Positions 8,137 to 16,375 of a DNA stretch of 64,000 nt are shown one piece after another. The stretch comes from CAYZMS01 sp964479625. Its GTDB lineage: Bacteria > Bacteroidota > Bacteroidia > Chitinophagales > Saprospiraceae. A model generated the notes under the pieces. It did no database searches and had not been told where the DNA came from. It saw only the letters and a program-made list of their open reading frames with translations. The translations under genes were made by a program, and so were the position numbers. The stretch spans positions 124,001 to 188,000 of the forward strand of contig CAYZMS010000002.1 of the NCBI GenBank assembly GCA_964479625.1, read 5' to 3'. Numbering within the stretch: the stretch's first letter is position 1; the number at the start of each line of letters is the position of its first letter.

Positions 8137-9102
8137 TCAAACAGTATTATCCCGGATTTCCTGCCCCAGGTTAATGATGCGCTGCCTTGCAACTACCGAT
8201 AGTGGCCTGAATCGAAAACCATCCCAAAGCCCGAAAACGTCCACAGCTCCCGTACCTGCAGCCGCGACCAATGTCCAAACCGTTTCATTGCCCATATCCA
8301 GAGGGAGGGTTTGGGCTTGAGCATCTATTAATAATGGCTTAGCCTGCTGCATGATCACTTTTTGGCCACCCAATAAGACGGGAAGATCCTCTAACCATGG
8401 GTTTCTGGACAATGCCTTGGCAAACGTCTTTAATAAGTCCGCTATGGAAGGAATAGCCTGCAAGCCCTCTATTGGTCGGTCGGGAGGCCTGCGGTGCAAA
8501 AGCAGAGCTCTTAGAGGAAATGCTCCCGGATAGAACACAAGTTCTCCGAAAAAGGCGGCACCTACCTCCAATTGATAAGGAAATGCTGCATTGCCCCAGG
8601 CATAATCCAACAAGTAGGCCACCCGGCCCGATCGCCCTCCAAGCAGATAATGCTTTTCAAAACGCAACCGATCTTCCTTGCCCGAAACCTTTCCTGCGAC
8701 CAACCAGAGATCCTCCAGGCCGGGACCTTCCCGAACCAGATCCTTTTTCAGGTTCCAACCACATTGTTGTAAGACTTCCTCCTGAATAGTTGGGGGCAAT
8801 GTATCCGACCCCTCTAAGACACGGGCTAAAGTGTATAATTCTGCCAGGTTTTGTGTAAACACTTCTAACCATCCGGATGAAAATCGTTTGGAGGCCATAA
8901 GCCTGACCCGCCTTGCCAAGCCAGGCAGCTTGGTATCTACCAATGATTGGGCCGTTTTTTCCCAGAAGGGATCAGGTCGTTCGCGAAGAGCTGCCAGGCC
9001 TTGTCGTACGGCATCCTCCAGCCAGGTCTGTAGTTCTTGGGCTCCTTGTTGCATGAGTAGCAGACGCTTTTTTGCAGGACCATTATCCAGGGATCTTCGC
9101 AT
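8137..9102 (-). CDS. SWIM-family protein C-terminal region without the SWIM zinc finger
   Basis: 321 residues. The sequence follows the region after the zinc finger in bacterial SWIM proteins: LQTWLEDAVRQGLAAL, then DPFWEKTAQSLVDTKLPGLA, GWNLKKD, EDRLRFEKHYLLGG, LVFYPGAFPLRALL, NPWLEDLPVLLGG and VFGLWDGFRFRPLSVV. Normal members begin with a CxC(x)nCxH SWIM motif of roughly 100 residues; none is present here. The ATG overlaps the rnc stop (TGATG), so the gene is translationally coupled to rnc and cannot extend upstream in frame. The function of this family is not established; SWIM proteins often sit near MoxR/VWA genes, which are absent here. It may be a domain-loss derivative or a stand-alone form. 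Confidence 0.75.
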   Translation of the reverse strand: MRRSLDNGPAKKRLLLMQQGAQELQTWLEDAVRQGLAALRERPDPFWEKTAQSLVDTKLPGLARRVRLMASKRFSSGWLEVFTQNLAELYTLARVLEGSDTLPPTIQEEVLQQCGWNLKKDLVREGPGLEDLWLVAGKVSGKEDRLRFEKHYLLGGRSGRVAYLLDYAWGNAAFPYQLEVGAAFFGELVFYPGAFPLRALLLHRRPPDRPIEGLQAIPSIADLLKTFAKALSRNPWLEDLPVLLGGQKVIMQQAKPLLIDAQAQTLPLDMGNETVWTLVAAAGTGAVDVFGLWDGFRFRPLSVVARQRIINLGQEIRDNTV

Positions 9103-9842
9103 CAGTCCTCCTCTTCGTCCGACAATATCTTAAGACTGCGCATTGCTCGTTCAGAGGCCAATTGCTCCGCACTTTTTTTATTGAAATCATCGGCAGTTGC
9201 CAGCCGCTTTCCATCAATGACCACGGCTACTTTAAATCTGTCCCTTTTCTCGAACTTATAACGAGCCAGCAATTTATAGCTAATAGAATGGCCTTTTTTC
9301 TGACACCACTCCAGCAACTGGCTTTTATAATTGTCATCAAGCTGCTCCAGCTCGTGCACATCAATGTATTTTCGGAGCATTTTATTTATAACGAACCGGC
9401 GTGTGCCCCTATACCCTTCTTCGAGATAAACCGCTCCGACTAATGCTTCCACAGCATTTCCCAACATGGACCAGCTTAGGCGCATGTTGTTGTACTCCTG
9501 AAGGAATACATCCAGTTGCATTCGGTCACCGATCCGGTTGAGCGCTTTCCGCTTAACGATCTTTGACCGCATTTTCGTCAGAAAGCCTTCGTTTTGATCC
9601 GGATATTTTTGGAAAAGGTATTCGGCGACAATTGTTCCCAGGACGGCGTCGCCCAGATATTCCAGGCGTTCGTTATTTTGTTGACTCTTCTCTTCTTTTT
9701 CATAAGTGGATGACTTATGGTAAAAGGCCTGCTTAAATATATTCAAGTTTACAGGCGTGAAACCCAACAAGGAGCGCAACTTAATCGCCAGTCCTCGTTC
9801 CGGAGAAAGGTATCGATTATAAAGTCTAAGAATTAATCGCAA
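9102..9842 (-). CDS. rnc: Ribonuclease III
   Basis: Double-strand-specific endoribonuclease for rRNA and mRNA processing. The 246-residue protein has the signature ERLEYLGDAVL (about 59-69), with the metal-binding Glu and Asp, and the second acidic motif in GNAVEALVGAVYLEEG (about 128-143). A C-terminal dsRNA-binding domain (about 165-240) contains KKSAEQLASERAMRSL. The N-terminus is longer than in E. coli, as is common in Bacteroidota. Its stop overlaps the ATG of the SWIM-type gene. A perfect 8-bp hairpin lies 23 bp upstream of the start. Confidence 0.96.
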   Translation of the reverse strand: MRLILRLYNRYLSPERGLAIKLRSLLGFTPVNLNIFKQAFYHKSSTYEKEEKSQQNNERLEYLGDAVLGTIVAEYLFQKYPDQNEGFLTKMRSKIVKRKALNRIGDRMQLDVFLQEYNNMRLSWSMLGNAVEALVGAVYLEEGYRGTRRFVINKMLRKYIDVHELEQLDDNYKSQLLEWCQKKGHSISYKLLARYKFEKRDRFKVAVVIDGKRLATADDFNKKSAEQLASERAMRSLKILSDEEED

Positions 9843-9864
9843 AGCGGTTCATTAAAGGAAGGCC

Positions 9865-9884
9865 GCTCGATCAAAGGATCGAGC
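9865..9884 (-). promoter_or_regulatory. Hairpin in the rnc leader
   Basis: GCTCGATC, loop AAAG, GATCGAGC: a perfect 8-bp stem with a tetraloop, 23 bp before the rnc start. Autoregulation by cleavage of a leader hairpin is known for E. coli rnc, but this stem is shorter than a normal RNase III target. Confidence 0.35.
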
Positions 9885-10076
9885 TTCTCGTCCTAATCCA
9901 AAATTAGAAGCGCTTAAACTGAAAGATTCCGGTATCGACAGAAAAGGATGGAGTGAAATTTGGAGTCTACATTTCAGAACACCAGCCACTGGGAAGAATA
10001 ATGCTCTGAAATACATACCCCCAAGGGGTCATCATTTAGTACAACTCAAGCTCCCTTCGTCAAACCGGATGAACTC

Positions 10077-10111
10077 TCAAAAAATAAGGCAGGACGCGCG
10101 TTTTACCTGCC
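10077..10111 (-). terminator. Terminator of fabF
   Basis: Stem CCTGCC/GGCAGG (10106-10111 with 10088-10093) with a 12-nt loop, followed on the minus strand by TTATTTTTTG. It starts 21 bp past the fabF stop. Confidence 0.7.
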
Positions 10112-10131
10112 AGGTTTTTCGGGCTAAAGGG

Positions 10132-11382
10132 CTAATCTTCAATAGCCTTGAAAATGATGCAGGAGTTATGCCCTCCAAACCCGAAGGCATTGTTCATTGC
10201 TGCTTTAATTGGCTTTTCCTGGGGTTGATTAAAGGTAAAGTTCAATTTGGGATCCAAATCGGGATCATCGGTAAAATGATTGATAGTAGGAGGGACGAAG
10301 TTGTGACGGATCGCCAGTATACAGGCTACTGCTTCGATAGCCCCCGCCCCACCTAATAAGTGCCCGGTCATGGATTTGGTAGAACTGATATTCAGGTCAT
10401 AGGCGTGTTCTCCAAATACCTGTTGAATCGCTTTTACCTCAGCAATATCGCCCAGTGGGGTGGAAGTTCCGTGTACATTAATATAATCGATAGCATCGGG
10501 GCCAAGCCCGGCATCTTCAAGGGCTAATCGCATCACAGAACGTACGCCCACCCCTTCAGGATGGGGCGCGGTGATATGATAGGCATCAGCGGTTGCGGCA
10601 CCTCCAACAACTTCTGCATAGATGGTTGCGCCGCGCTTTTTGGCATGTTCATATTCCTCCAGTACAAGAGTAGCTCCACCTTCTCCCAGAACAAATCCGT
10701 CCCGGTCCTTATCAAAGGGGCGGGAAGCCGTTTTGAAGTCATCATTTCTGGTGGAAAGGGCCTTCATAGCATTGAATCCCCCGATCCCGGTTTGAGTTAT
10801 CGCTGCTTCAGCTCCCCCAGCAACAATAATGTCATTCTTACCCAGGCGGATATAATCGAATGCATTTAGCATAGCATGGGAAGCGGTAGCACAAGCTGAA
10901 ACAGTAGCGTAATTTATTCCTCTGAATCCGTATTTGATCGAAATTTGACCGGCGGCAATATCCGCGATCATTTTTGGGATCATAAAGGGATTATAGCGTG
11001 GAGTATCCGCATTTGTATTATACTCAACCTCTTCCTCCAAAGAACGAAGGCCTCCGATCCCGGAGCCGTAGATGACACCTACGCGGTCGAGGTCTAGTTG
11101 TTCATCGTGTGCCTGGATCCCTGCAGCCTGCAGAGCTTCTGCTGTAGCCGCCATGGCGAATTGGGCATAACGATCAAGGCGTTTTACCTCTTTTCGATCG
11201 ATAACCGCCGTCGGTTCAAAATCTTGAGCTTCGCAGGCAAACTGCGTCTTCATTTTGGAGGCGTCGAATTGGGTGATTTGAACGGCTCCGCTTTGCCCGT
11301 TCTGCATTCCCTCCAGAAAAGCTTCGATATTGGAACCGATTGGCGTCACCGCACCAATACCGGTAACGACTACTCGCTTCAT
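10132..11382 (-). CDS. fabF: 3-oxoacyl-[acyl-carrier-protein] synthase II
   Basis: Condensing enzyme of type II fatty-acid synthesis; it elongates acyl-ACP with malonyl-ACP. At 416 residues the length is normal. The active-site cysteine is in SACATASHAML (about residue 166). The two histidines are in NVHGTSTPLGD (about 306) and SMTGHLLGGAGA (about 340). The C-terminal NNAFGFGGHNSCIIF is characteristic. It lies 150 bp downstream of acpP on the same strand, the common acpP-fabF-rnc order of Bacteroidota, though a hairpin separates each pair here. Confidence 0.97.
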   Translation of the reverse strand: MKRVVVTGIGAVTPIGSNIEAFLEGMQNGQSGAVQITQFDASKMKTQFACEAQDFEPTAVIDRKEVKRLDRYAQFAMAATAEALQAAGIQAHDEQLDLDRVGVIYGSGIGGLRSLEEEVEYNTNADTPRYNPFMIPKMIADIAAGQISIKYGFRGINYATVSACATASHAMLNAFDYIRLGKNDIIVAGGAEAAITQTGIGGFNAMKALSTRNDDFKTASRPFDKDRDGFVLGEGGATLVLEEYEHAKKRGATIYAEVVGGAATADAYHITAPHPEGVGVRSVMRLALEDAGLGPDAIDYINVHGTSTPLGDIAEVKAIQQVFGEHAYDLNISSTKSMTGHLLGGAGAIEAVACILAIRHNFVPPTINHFTDDPDLDPKLNFTFNQPQEKPIKAAMNNAFGFGGHNSCIIFKAIED

Positions 11383-11493
11383 AAGTAAAACTATTTGATG
11401 TATACCGCTTAAAAGCGGAGCCGCTTCCGGGAATGAACACCAAAAGCGATTACTTTTCTTGGCTTTGGGGAGATAGTTGAGATATGATTAGTA

Positions 11494-11523
11494 CAGGGTC
11501 GGCCAAAAGATCAGCCGACCTGT
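11494..11523 (-). terminator. Hairpin between acpP and fabF
   Basis: GGTCGGC (11497-11503) pairs with GCCGACC (11514-11520) around a 10-nt loop, 10 bp past the acpP stop. There is no U-tract, so it may be a partial terminator or a stability element that lets acpP exceed fabF expression. Confidence 0.45.
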
Positions 11524-11532
11524 AATAAAAGT

Positions 11533-11775
11533 TTAATCTTTGCTTTGCTCTTCCAGATAGGAAACTGCCTGCCCTACCGTTTGGATGTTCTCAGCTTTTT
11601 CGTCAGGAATGGAAATATCGAATTCTTTTTCGAATTCCATGATCAGCTCAACGGTATCAAGAGAGTCAGCTCCTAAATCGTTAGTGAAGCTGGCTTCAGT
11701 AGTAACTTCTGATTCCTCTACGCCAAGCTTGTCGACGATGATTTTTTTAACTCTTTCTTCAATGTTGTTTGCCAT
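11533..11775 (-). CDS. acpP: Acyl carrier protein
   Basis: 80-residue acidic carrier of fatty-acid intermediates. The phosphopantetheine serine is in GADSLDTVELIMEFE (about residue 40), with the usual DSL motif. The start at 11775 (MANNIEERV) gives the normal length; an in-frame ATG at 11841 would add 22 atypical residues and run through the predicted promoter. The gene is followed by a hairpin and fabF. Confidence 0.97.
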   Translation of the reverse strand: MANNIEERVKKIIVDKLGVEESEVTTEASFTNDLGADSLDTVELIMEFEKEFDISIPDEKAENIQTVGQAVSYLEEQSKD

Positions 11776-11810
11776 AAGGATTCGCTTTATATGTTTTACG
11801 AATGCTGACG

Positions 11811-11842
11811 CAAAGAAAAGCAGAACCCCCCTGATAACCAAA
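11811..11842 (-). promoter_or_regulatory. Predicted acpP promoter
   Basis: On the minus strand TTTG (11842 to 11839), a 20-bp gap, then TTTCTTTG (11818 to 11811), one base from TAnnTTTG. Confidence 0.4.
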
Positions 11843-12148
11843 GTTTTTACAACTTTTTACAAGCCCCAAACCCCTTGCCCAGCCTCACCTGAAAGGAGTC
11901 TATGGACTTTAATCAATTTAAAATAAAGCGATTAGGTGATTAAATATTTAAGGGTGAAGCCCTTTTTCTTCCAGTAAAATAAATGTCTTTGTCCGTTTTG
12001 TACCTATTTGAATTAGAGCATTCGAATCAGGAAATTTTTACTCCAAGCACTTCCCATTCGAAAGAAATATTGTATAATTCACACTTAGTTTGCAAGCATT
12101 TGTTTGTTTTACAAGAGTAATGCTTCGGGAAACTAAAATGTGCAGCAA

Positions 12149-12179
12149 TTGCGGAGTTTGCTCCAGTAATCGATCTTTG
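12149..12179 (+). promoter_or_regulatory. Predicted pyk promoter
   Basis: TTG (12149-12151), a 20-bp gap, then GATCTTTG (12172-12179), one base from TAnnTTTG; the leader is about 65 nt. Confidence 0.45.
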
Positions 12180-12250
12180 TAACCACAAAAGCCACAACAG
12201 TATGCCATTTTGTTCGTCCATCCCTTTTTATCACCAAAGCAACCCTTGAC

Positions 12251-13690
12251 ATGCAAATTGATGATAGACAGAATACCAAGATCGTAGCTACTATTGGTCC
12301 TGCATCCAGTTCTTATGAAAATTTACTGGAGCTGGTCAAGAACGGAGTGGATATTTTCCGCCTGAATTTTTCACACGGCACCCATGAGGATCACCTTTCC
12401 GTTATCAACCACATAACCTATATAAATGATAAGTACGGTCTGCATATCGGTATTCTGGGTGACCTCCAGGGTCCGAAACTTCGAGTGGGTCAGATTGAGA
12501 ACGATGCCCTTGAAATAAAACCTGGAGATATTCTGACATTCACCAATACGGAATGTGTCGGCAATATGGAGCAGATCTACATGAGTTATGAACAATTTGC
12601 CCAGGATGTAAAGGTTGGAGAAAATGTACTAATCGATGATGGAAAGCTCGTATTGAAAGTGGTAGAGACCAATAACCTGGACACAGTTAAATTGGAAGTA
12701 CTTTTTGGCGGAGTGCTCAGTTCCCGCAAAGGAGTCAACCTGCCCAATACCAAAGTATCTCTTCCCAGCCTCACCGAGAAAGATAGAAGGGACCTCAACT
12801 TCATGCTTACCCAGCCCATCAACTGGATCGCACTATCCTTCGTACGGTCGCCCAAAGATGTAAAAGAACTGCAAGCTATTATTGAACAACATGAACACCC
12901 GGCCAAGGTGATCTCCAAGATCGAAAAGCCAGAAGCTGTCGAAAAAATTGATAAGATCATTAAGGCCTCTAACGGCATTATGGTAGCACGAGGCGACCTA
13001 GGAATAGAGGTACCTATGGAGAAAGTTCCTACCATCCAGAAGGATATTATCAGAAAGTGCATCCAGCGAGCCCGCCCTGTTATCGTAGCCACCCAGATGA
13101 TGGATTCCATGATCACTAATCCCAGTCCGACGCGAGCAGAAGTAGCCGACGTCGCCAATGCCGTAATGGACGGGGCGGATGCAGTAATGCTGAGCGGAGA
13201 AACTTCCGTAGGGAAACACCCAGCCAAGGTGGTCCAGGCCATGAACAATATCATCCTGGAAGCAGAAAAGAGTCTCGACCTGTCTCATATGAGGCCAGCA
13301 CCTTCTCCAAAATCAAGAACCTATTTCTCCGATGCCGTTTGCTTTAATGCCGCCCGAACTGCCGAAGACATTAAAGCCTCCGCTATCATTGGAATGACCA
13401 GTTCGGGCTATACCGCCTTTAAGGTCTCCAGTTTCCGGCCCCAAAAAGGCATAAAGATATTTATGTTTTCCGATCGCATGCACATGCTGGCCACCCTGAA
13501 CCTGGTCTGGGGGGTCCGTTGTTTTTACTATGATCGATTTACGACTACTGACGAAACGATCATAGACGTAACGAATATTTTAAAACAATCCGGGAGAGTC
13601 AAAGAAGGCGAAGTTATTGTCAATACCGCGTCAATGCCTTTACACAGGCGCCACCGAACGAATATGATGAAGGTTACGGTTGTAGAATAG
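12251..13690 (+). CDS. pyk: Pyruvate kinase
   Basis: Last step of glycolysis: phosphoenolpyruvate and ADP to pyruvate and ATP. The 479 residues start with TKIVATIGPASSSYE and FRLNFSHGTHEDH. The active-site Lys is in ISKIEKPEAVEKI, and the Mg/PEP site in MVARGDLGIEVPMEKVP (about 238-254) and ATQMMDSMITNPSPTRAEV. The effector-binding C-terminal domain (about 360-479) is present, so it is a full-length allosteric-type enzyme. It is transcribed alone from a predicted promoter at 12149-12179. Confidence 0.97.
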   Translation: MQIDDRQNTKIVATIGPASSSYENLLELVKNGVDIFRLNFSHGTHEDHLSVINHITYINDKYGLHIGILGDLQGPKLRVGQIENDALEIKPGDILTFTNTECVGNMEQIYMSYEQFAQDVKVGENVLIDDGKLVLKVVETNNLDTVKLEVLFGGVLSSRKGVNLPNTKVSLPSLTEKDRRDLNFMLTQPINWIALSFVRSPKDVKELQAIIEQHEHPAKVISKIEKPEAVEKIDKIIKASNGIMVARGDLGIEVPMEKVPTIQKDIIRKCIQRARPVIVATQMMDSMITNPSPTRAEVADVANAVMDGADAVMLSGETSVGKHPAKVVQAMNNIILEAEKSLDLSHMRPAPSPKSRTYFSDAVCFNAARTAEDIKASAIIGMTSSGYTAFKVSSFRPQKGIKIFMFSDRMHMLATLNLVWGVRCFYYDRFTTTDETIIDVTNILKQSGRVKEGEVIVNTASMPLHRRHRTNMMKVTVVE

Positions 13691-13872
13691 ACCAGAAGGT
13701 GGTCAAGCCGGTGAATGCCAGATACAAAATACCAGGGTAAAACGTTATATGTTTAGAAATCGGCTAAGCGGTCACTCGAAAGCGTTCCTGCTGACAGTAT
13801 AGCAGAAAGCTTGGAATGGCCCTTTCCATTTGACAAACCCGCCGTTTGAATTTCAAAACAGGCTGCAACATT

Positions 13873-15588
13873 ATGTATTTTAATAGTACACCCTTCCTTT
13901 TTGTGACCATTCTTTGGGCCGGGACGGCTTTCTACACCCATGCCCAGGATCAAACCAGTGAACAGAATGTAGAACTGGAACAGCTTTTTATCGATGCAGG
14001 AAGTGCAAAATTATTGGGAAAAACAGAAGAGGCCGCAAAGATCTATTCCGAAATACTTGCAGATTATGAAGAAAACCCTGTTGCTTCCTATGAATTGGCA
14101 CGCATCCGATTGGAGGAGCAACAGATCAATGAGGCACTAAAACTTGCTGAGTCAGCCGTCCGGAAGGATCCCGCTAACCTCTGGTATAAAAAGTTTTTGG
14201 CAGACTTGTATGAATTAAACGGACAATATGAAAAGGGGGCTGCTGTTTTCGACCAGATCGTTCAACTCCAACCCAATGCCCCGGACTTGTATTATCAATG
14301 GGCATTTTTCGAGTTAAAAGCTGGCAATATTCGAAAGGCCATTAAAGTCTACGATGAACTGGAAAACAAAATTGGCCTCACTGAAGAGGTCATCCGTCGA
14401 AAGCATGCCCTATACATGGGAAGCGGTGATTTCAAGAGAGCCGAAAAGGAGCTGCTGCGCCTTACGGAGGCCTTCCCCAAGAATACCGAATACCTGCATT
14501 TACTAGCCGAATTCTATGTGGAAACGGGAGATGAGAATTCGGCTCAAAAGGCATACCTCGCGATAAATGCACTGGACCCGGCTGACCCCAAAGCGGCCAT
14601 GGTCCTTTCGGGCAAAACCAATGGTAACACTAATGACCTGGAGTTCCTTTCCAACCTTAAGCCCCTCTTTAAACGCCCGGAACTCCCCATCGATCCAAAA
14701 ATTCAACAAATACTACCCCTTATTCAAAAAGCATCCGAATCCGAAGATTCCAAGCTGATCAGCGCCCTTCAATCGCTGACCGAAACTTTAATTGAAGCAC
14801 ATCCCCAAAATACAAAGGCCTATGCAGCGGACGCCGACCTGTATTACCTTGCCGGGCAAAACAACCGGGCATTAGAGCAATATCGCATAGCCTTGAAGTT
14901 GGATGATACGGTTTACCCCGTTTGGGAGCAATACCTGCGCATTCTTTTTGAACAAAGACAATTTGACGTTTTAAAATCCGAGGCCGAACGGGCAATGGAT
15001 GTATTCCCAAATCGAGCCAGGCTTTATAATTTTGCGGGTTACGCCCAGTATACGCTTGGAGCGCTTGATGACGCCCAGGACTTTATCTTCCAGGCAGAGT
15101 TGATCAGTGGGGGAAATATGGAATTAAAACAGGAAGCACTTTCTATTAAGGGCTTGATTTACAATGCACAGGACCAAAGCTCTGAGAGTTTCACAATACT
15201 GAGAGAAGCCTGGGACATCAACCCCCAGAATCCCGAAGTTGCTCTGAGGCAAGCCTTTATATGGATCGAGCGGGATCAGCAACTGGAAACAGCGGAAAGC
15301 CAGTTAAATGACCTAGAAGGAGTTTTGGGAAAACAAGCAGAGTATTTGCAGGCCAGGGCCCTGTTGAATTATCGAAAAGGGAACTTGGAGACCGCCCGGA
15401 ATATACTCGAACAGACCCTTGAATTAACCAGCAATTACGGGCCGCTCCTACAGGAATTGTATGGAGATGTACTGTTCAAGCTCGATGCTATACCCGAAGC
15501 ACTTTCAGCATGGGAAAATGCCCGCAACCAGGGCCGGATAACTTCTTTATTAACCCGAAAAATAACCAATAAGCAATTGTATGAATAA
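13873..15588 (+). CDS. Secreted tetratricopeptide-repeat protein
   Basis: 571 residues from the ATG at 13873, which gives a clean signal peptide (MYFNSTPFLF to YTHAQ); an ATG at 13846 would add nine residues before it. The rest is TPR-type helical repeats, for example AKIYSEILADYEENPVASYE, NQYEKG-like turns, and ALEQYRIALKLDDTVYPVW, with a long central linker. It is a periplasmic or envelope scaffold with no enzymatic domain. Its stop overlaps the DUF4292 lipoprotein start by 8 bp, and the EnvC-like gene follows. The three look like one envelope operon, a combination that recurs in Bacteroidota. Confidence 0.8.
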   Translation: MYFNSTPFLFVTILWAGTAFYTHAQDQTSEQNVELEQLFIDAGSAKLLGKTEEAAKIYSEILADYEENPVASYELARIRLEEQQINEALKLAESAVRKDPANLWYKKFLADLYELNGQYEKGAAVFDQIVQLQPNAPDLYYQWAFFELKAGNIRKAIKVYDELENKIGLTEEVIRRKHALYMGSGDFKRAEKELLRLTEAFPKNTEYLHLLAEFYVETGDENSAQKAYLAINALDPADPKAAMVLSGKTNGNTNDLEFLSNLKPLFKRPELPIDPKIQQILPLIQKASESEDSKLISALQSLTETLIEAHPQNTKAYAADADLYYLAGQNNRALEQYRIALKLDDTVYPVWEQYLRILFEQRQFDVLKSEAERAMDVFPNRARLYNFAGYAQYTLGALDDAQDFIFQAELISGGNMELKQEALSIKGLIYNAQDQSSESFTILREAWDINPQNPEVALRQAFIWIERDQQLETAESQLNDLEGVLGKQAEYLQARALLNYRKGNLETARNILEQTLELTSNYGPLLQELYGDVLFKLDAIPEALSAWENARNQGRITSLLTRKITNKQLYE

Positions 15589-16375
15589 GTCTATTTGCCC
15601 CCTATTCACCAAATGCAGGCTGCTTGCGCTGAGTTTGGTCCTTGTAATAGGAGCCAACAGCTGCTCCAGCAAAAAAAAAGTTGTTGATTCGAATACTGCA
15701 GATCGTTCGGCAAACTACCTTCTGAAGGAAGTAGATAACCGCTTGCTGGAGCCGGAATGGATGGAGGCAAAAGCTAGTATTCACTTCGAAGATAAAGATA
15801 TATCCATAGGAGGAAAAGCGACCCTTCGGCTTCGAAAGGATAGCCTGCTCTGGGTCTCCGTCCGAAAATTCGGTTTGGAAGTAGCACGTGCAAAGATCAA
15901 TACAGATTCTGTATATGTGCTGGATCGTATTAATAACGAGTATGCCATTTATGGGCTCAGCTACCTGGCCAAGTCCTATGGATTACCAGCAGATTTTAAT
16001 TTATTGCAATGCATGGTCCTCGGAAACCCCTACTTTTTTAACCGCACCCGGGTAAGGGTGGAAAATCGGCCGCCGGTATATATTTTGCAGGAACGCCTTG
16101 ATGCCCGGTCACTAGCCTATTCGGTGGCAGGAGCTGATTTTTCCCTTACTGCTATAGATTTTCTAGACCGGAATGAAAGCATTACAGTCAATGTGGCCCT
16201 ATCCGATTATAAACCCGTAGACAAGGACCGTATTTTTTCCTATTTTCGTAAAATTCAGGTAGATAGTGAAGAAACAGGTCCTGTAAAGGTTGAAATCAAA
16301 TATGATAAAGTGGAGTTCGACGTCCCTTCTTCGATGGAATTCAATATCCCGGGAAAATATTCGCGTATCGATTAG
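15581..16375 (+). CDS. DUF4292 lipoprotein
   Basis: 264 residues with an N-terminal lipoprotein signal: Lys/Arg, hydrophobic LLALSLVLVIGA, and Cys at about residue 28 followed by SSKKK. The mature part is beta-rich and matches the DUF4292 pattern, for example ASIHFEDKDISIGGKATLRL, RKDSLLWVSVRKFGLEVARA and KVEIKYDKVEFD. This architecture is reminiscent of LolA/LolB-type half-barrels that carry lipoproteins, which is an inference from fold-like features and not a proven role. It overlaps the TPR gene upstream, and the EnvC-like ORF begins inside its 3' end. Confidence 0.8.
   Translation: MNKSICPLFTKCRLLALSLVLVIGANSCSSKKKVVDSNTADRSANYLLKEVDNRLLEPEWMEAKASIHFEDKDISIGGKATLRLRKDSLLWVSVRKFGLEVARAKINTDSVYVLDRINNEYAIYGLSYLAKSYGLPADFNLLQCMVLGNPYFFNRTRVRVENRPPVYILQERLDARSLAYSVAGADFSLTAIDFLDRNESITVNVALSDYKPVDKDRIFSYFRKIQVDSEETGPVKVEIKYDKVEFDVPSSMEFNIPGKYSRID

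Larger units (their letters stand above)
11776..12250. other. Divergent intergenic region acpP-pyk
   Basis: 475 bp with no convincing gene. The acpP promoter is predicted at 11811-11842 and the pyk promoter at 12149-12179. Short minus-strand ORFs (12027-12256) show no conserved features and overlap the pyk promoter. Confidence 0.6.

Noticed and set aside
12027..12256. Minus-strand ORFs of 64-72 codons upstream of pyk, one Cys-rich
   Set aside because: They overlap each other in different frames, cover the predicted pyk promoter and show no domain or signal.
12586..13254. 222-codon ORF antisense to pyk
   Set aside because: The pyk gene is complete and conserved; the antisense translation is Ser/Thr-rich without motifs.
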